Part shown: piece by piece, positions 15,045 to 17,446 of the stretch
Layout of the letters: every line of letters begins with the position of its first letter
Numbering within the stretch: the first letter of the stretch is position 1
NCBI GenBank assembly: GCA_910584195.1
Contig: CAJTYV010000044.1
Coordinates: forward strand, 1 to 17,446
From: an uncultured Ruminococcus sp.
GTDB taxonomy: Bacteria; Bacillota; Clostridia; Oscillospirales; Ruminococcaceae
Length of the DNA: 17,446 bases
Direction of reading: 5' to 3'
Position numbers and translations under genes: made by a program
The notes under the pieces: generated by a model
What the model saw: the letters and a program-made list of their open reading frames with translations, nothing else
The model's database searches: none
Told to the model about the DNA's origin: nothing

Positions 15045-15098
15045 ATTTCTCTGTCTCCTTTCATTTTTATGTAAAGGGAGAAAGCTCTCCCTTTATGG

Positions 15099-15680
15099 TT
15101 ACGAAAGATAATCCGGAAGCTCATCGCCGAGGGGGTCTGTTTCCTCTTCGCCCTCAATTGCCACGAAGTCCGAAGATGCAGAGGGCTTTCCGGCAAGACG
15201 TTCACCGTGGCGGACAAGCTGGATGTTCTGCAATCCTGCCGCTACGCCCTTATTGCCGGATGCCGCAAAACCGTAGAAATTTACGCTCACATTGCAGTAA
15301 TCACCACTGCCGCATTCCATCGGGTCAATAATTGGCTGCACCTTGCGGTCAACGATTTGAGGAGCGTCCTTGCTTGTAGCGTTGAAGAAAAAGTGACCTG
15401 CGTAATTCTCGTCATCAGGACGGTCAATGTCGCCGTCGTGAATCGGCAGCTTGAGATTGGGCGGAATCTTGCCGTTCCACTTTTTGGACTTGGCAGTCTC
15501 TTTTGCCGCCTCGATTGCCTTGTGGATTTTGGCAAGTGTCGCCTTGTCCTCCTTCGGGATGAGCAGGGAAACGGAATACTTCTCGTCACTGCCGTTAATG
15601 GACTTGGGTTCCCAGATATTCGCAAAGGAAATGCGGCAGGGAACGACCACCTTGGTTGCTGTGCTGTTTGTGTTAGCCAT
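15099..15680 (-). CDS. DUF2815 single-stranded DNA-binding protein (Enc34 SSB-like)
   Basis: A 193 aa protein fitting the DUF2815 family (renamed for the phage Enc34 ssDNA-binding protein, an OB-fold SSB). Visible signatures are KVVVPCRISFANIWEPKSI, EKYSVSLLIPKEDKATLAKI near residues 33-52, and WNGKIPPNLKLPIHDGD. VSVNFYGFAASGNKGVAAGL precedes the LxxIQLVRHGERL stretch. The C-terminus is acidic (EGEEETDPLGDELPDYLS), as in SSBs that recruit partner proteins through an acidic tail. The expected role is to coat ssDNA at the phage fork and work with the adjacent polymerase. GGAGG is 8 nt before ATG 15680, and the DUF2800 stop is 17 nt upstream. The gene looks complete. Confidence 0.88.
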   Translation of the reverse strand: MANTNSTATKVVVPCRISFANIWEPKSINGSDEKYSVSLLIPKEDKATLAKIHKAIEAAKETAKSKKWNGKIPPNLKLPIHDGDIDRPDDENYAGHFFFNATSKDAPQIVDRKVQPIIDPMECGSGDYCNVSVNFYGFAASGNKGVAAGLQNIQLVRHGERLAGKPSASSDFVAIEGEEETDPLGDELPDYLS

Positions 15681-15697
15681 AAAAATACCTCCAAAAA

Positions 15698-16945
15698 TTA
15701 TTCATTGTTGGGCAGAACTGAAAACTCCTGCTCTGCTGTAGTCAGGTCGACTGCTTTTCTCGGATCGCTGTCCGGAACAAGTGCCAGCTTTCCGGGCGGT
15801 TTTGCCACGAATTTTCCGAGCAGTTCATTGAATTTCTTTTTGCCCATCATTTTTTCAAATTCGGTCAGGGTGATAAGAGACTGCTTATACAGATCGGTGT
15901 AACCGTTTTGCACGGCAGTATCGACCACAGCCTTAGTGTCCGTAAAGATACGTTTACTGCGTCCCTCTACAACCTTGTAACCGGGAATCGGAACACTGTG
16001 ATTGATAGCTTCACTGCTGACAAATGCAAATACCGCCTCTATCCAAGAAGAAATCCTGTTCAGCGTAGGCAGTATCTCCGCAAGCTCCGACAGCGGAATC
16101 AGCCCCGGCTGTTTAAAAACGGCAGTCTGTGTATCTGCTTCATAAGGTGCGGTCATATCAGATTCCTCTGCTGTTTCATCAAACGCCCCTGCATCGAGAT
16201 CAAGAAAATCCTCACGGCAGAGAGCCAATGCCTCATTCGCACAAGCCTTGCAGACAGGCTTGGCACGGCAAAAGCGACACCAGTCGCCGGGCTTCTGTTC
16301 GCCCTTGCCCTCGTAGGCAAGTTTGGCAATTGGCTTGATGCTCTCTCCCCATTCCTCCAACTCGGCTCTACTGCACTCAAATTTGCTGATGTTATCCAGC
16401 CGTGGCTGAACAATGCTCATGCGAACGGTCTCGATCTCGTATATGAATCCGTAAGCGGCTAAGCCTCCGAGTGCATAGAGCATCATCTGACTGTTGTGGT
16501 CGGCATCGACAAAGACACCTTTCCCGGTTTTGAAATCTACTACATGAAGCAGTCCTTTGCCGTTTTCGTTTTTACCAATAATAAGCATATCCGCTGTGCC
16601 AAATCCGGAAGGAGCAATGTGGCTGTAATTCATACGTTCCTCAACAAAGGCAAGCGGTTCACAGCCATTATCCTTCATTTTCTCAATAATAGAAATAACA
16701 AATTCCGCGTACACATCGGTGATCTGCTCAATTTCCTCTGTGTCGAACTCCTCGGACTGCGGGCGTTTTACACGCTCATGCAGATACTTGCGGACTTTGT
16801 ATTCGCAGACCTCATGAGCGAAAGTACCCTCTGCAGCATAGACAGAACTCTCATTGGGAAAATTCTCCTGCAACCTGATGGACGGCGGACAGTGCAGCCA
16901 TTGTTTGGAACTGGATGCGGATAAAACCGCATGAACATCCGGCAT
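15698..16945 (-). CDS. DUF2800 protein, RecB/Cas4-like PD-(D/E)xK nuclease with putative Fe-S cluster
   Basis: A 415 aa DUF2800-family protein. The RecB/Cas4-type nuclease motifs are readable: GTFAHEV (His44), GTADMLII (Asp119), VVDFKTGKG (Asp137, Lys139), and SQMMLYALGG (Gln153, Tyr157). One Cys near the N-terminus (SSSKQWLHCP, Cys19) and a Cys cluster after the nuclease core (WCRFCRAKPVCKAC, Cys223-235) match the split cysteine layout of Cas4/AddB Fe-S nucleases. It probably processes DNA ends for recombination or replication alongside the SSB and polymerase. The C-terminal ~160 residues are helical and unassigned. The start is ATG 16945, with a G-rich site (GGGGGTG) about 6 nt upstream; the preceding gene ends 14 nt before. 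No damage is seen. Confidence 0.87.
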   Translation of the reverse strand: MPDVHAVLSASSSKQWLHCPPSIRLQENFPNESSVYAAEGTFAHEVCEYKVRKYLHERVKRPQSEEFDTEEIEQITDVYAEFVISIIEKMKDNGCEPLAFVEERMNYSHIAPSGFGTADMLIIGKNENGKGLLHVVDFKTGKGVFVDADHNSQMMLYALGGLAAYGFIYEIETVRMSIVQPRLDNISKFECSRAELEEWGESIKPIAKLAYEGKGEQKPGDWCRFCRAKPVCKACANEALALCREDFLDLDAGAFDETAEESDMTAPYEADTQTAVFKQPGLIPLSELAEILPTLNRISSWIEAVFAFVSSEAINHSVPIPGYKVVEGRSKRIFTDTKAVVDTAVQNGYTDLYKQSLITLTEFEKMMGKKKFNELLGKFVAKPPGKLALVPDSDPRKAVDLTTAEQEFSVLPNNE

Positions 16946-16959
16946 AGCATCACCCCCGA

Positions 16960-17409
16960 TCAGAGCTGTGACACATCGGTGAGAAACGCCTCGTACTTAT
17001 CTGCTGACAGTTCGCTCACTTTTGCTGCTCCGTATGTTTTGAGAATAGAGCCGGTTTTCTCGCTGTTGCCACGGTTCTGCTTGATTTTCTGTACGATGAT
17101 TTTGGTGATGTCATCGGCAGTAACAGTAGAGGCAGTCTGTGACTTTTCTTCTTTCTTTGGCTGTTCCGCAGTTTCCCACGGCACCTCATCAGCGGCAAGG
17201 ATCTCCTCAAAATCATCCGGATCAAAGTTCTCCGGAGCTTTTTCCTTCGGCACATCATTGATCGCCATGTCTGTCAGTTTTTTTGCTATTCCCGGTTCCA
17301 TTGCGGCAAGAAGCTGGATCACGCCGCCGAAAATCGTACTAAGCCCATCAATCAATTTTTTGGAGTCCACCGGAATCGGCTCCGGGAGTTTATTCTTAGT
17401 CTCCGTCAT
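16960..17409 (-). CDS. Hypothetical phage early protein
   Basis: A 149 aa protein I do not recognise by function. The N-terminal half has a helix (KKLIDGLSTIFGGVIQLLAA). The middle is an acidic, proline-containing linker (FDPDDFEEILAADEVPWETA followed by KKEEKSQ). The C-terminal ~55 residues form a compact helical domain (ADDITKIIVQKIKQNRGNSE ... YEAFLTDVSQL). A similar KV-S-EL-x-x-EKY-xxFL-xDL ending is seen on several phage early proteins and may be a small DNA- or protein-binding module. It sits just upstream of DUF2800 in the same operon. The start was set at ATG 17409 because AGGAGG lies 9 nt upstream. The frame also runs on to 17445, where no ribosome site is visible. Confidence 0.65.
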   Translation of the reverse strand: MTETKNKLPEPIPVDSKKLIDGLSTIFGGVIQLLAAMEPGIAKKLTDMAINDVPKEKAPENFDPDDFEEILAADEVPWETAEQPKKEEKSQTASTVTADDITKIIVQKIKQNRGNSEKTGSILKTYGAAKVSELSADKYEAFLTDVSQL

Positions 17410-17446
17410 ACAAAAGTTCCTCCTCTTCTTCGTAATCATCTGCATC
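17396..17446 (-). CDS. C-terminal end of an unknown upstream phage gene
   Basis: Sixteen codons enter from the right edge and end in TAA at 17398-17396, overlapping the next gene's start by 14 nt. The peptide is strongly acidic (DADDYEEEEELLYDGD). It is too short to classify. The overlap with a good ribosome site inside it fits the tightly packed early operon, which is the main reason to believe this frame. Confidence 0.45.
   Translation of the reverse strand, partial: DADDYEEEEELLYDGD

Noticed and set aside
15207..15902. 231 aa plus-strand open frame opposite DUF2815/DUF2800
   Set aside because: Antisense shadow of two well-supported genes, with no recognisable domain.

Overview
The window is most of the late (tail, lysis) module plus part of the early replication module of a Firmicutes siphovirus-type prophage. 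The phage genes lie on the minus strand, so they read from right to left. Strong AGGAGG-type ribosome binding sites, stop/start overlaps, moderate GC and family content (DUF2800, DUF2815, family A polymerase, VRR-NUC, SNF2 helicase; Dit, Gp37-like baseplate protein, BspA-type LRR fibre, holin, amidase) suggest a gut Clostridia host, probably Oscillospiraceae/Ruminococcus-like. The host call is inference. No tRNA, rRNA, CRISPR array, integrase or attachment site is visible.

Replication module (about 12329-17446, minus): the acidic C-terminus of an unknown gene, a small hypothetical protein, a Cas4/RecB-like DUF2800 protein, a DUF2815 ssDNA-binding protein, DNA polymerase A, a Cys-rich mini-protein, a VRR-NUC nuclease, and the first 49 codons of an SNF2-type helicase. 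The helicase remnant has an in-frame TGA inside its Walker A motif. It is cut at about 12330-12340 and joined directly to the middle of the N-terminal region of the tail tape measure gene. Terminase, portal, capsid, head-tail joining, tail tube and the tape measure start are therefore missing between the two fused genes. This is either a large internal deletion (a defective prophage) or an assembly join.

Tail and lysis module (1-12335, minus): tape measure, [cargo cassette], distal tail protein, Gp37-like baseplate protein, LRR-bearing fibre/baseplate protein, collagen-like/HxH upper baseplate fibre, [methyltransferase moron], holin, and the start of an amidase endolysin.

Two cargo units interrupt the phage operon, and each has its own near-perfect sigma-A promoter. 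(1) A plus-strand, three-gene redox-looking cassette (6575-8284) sits between tape measure and Dit, genes normally adjacent. It encodes a flavodoxin-fold protein with a compact Cys motif like that of iron-sulfur flavoproteins, an XRE regulator fused to a desulforedoxin/superoxide-reductase-like domain with altered iron ligands, and a DUF4180 protein. (2) A minus-strand SAM methyltransferase gene (773-1390) sits between fibre and holin. It has a TTGACT-17-TATAAT promoter and a hairpin-plus-T-tract terminator, the textbook moron layout. The redox cassette is the best candidate for something not well described.
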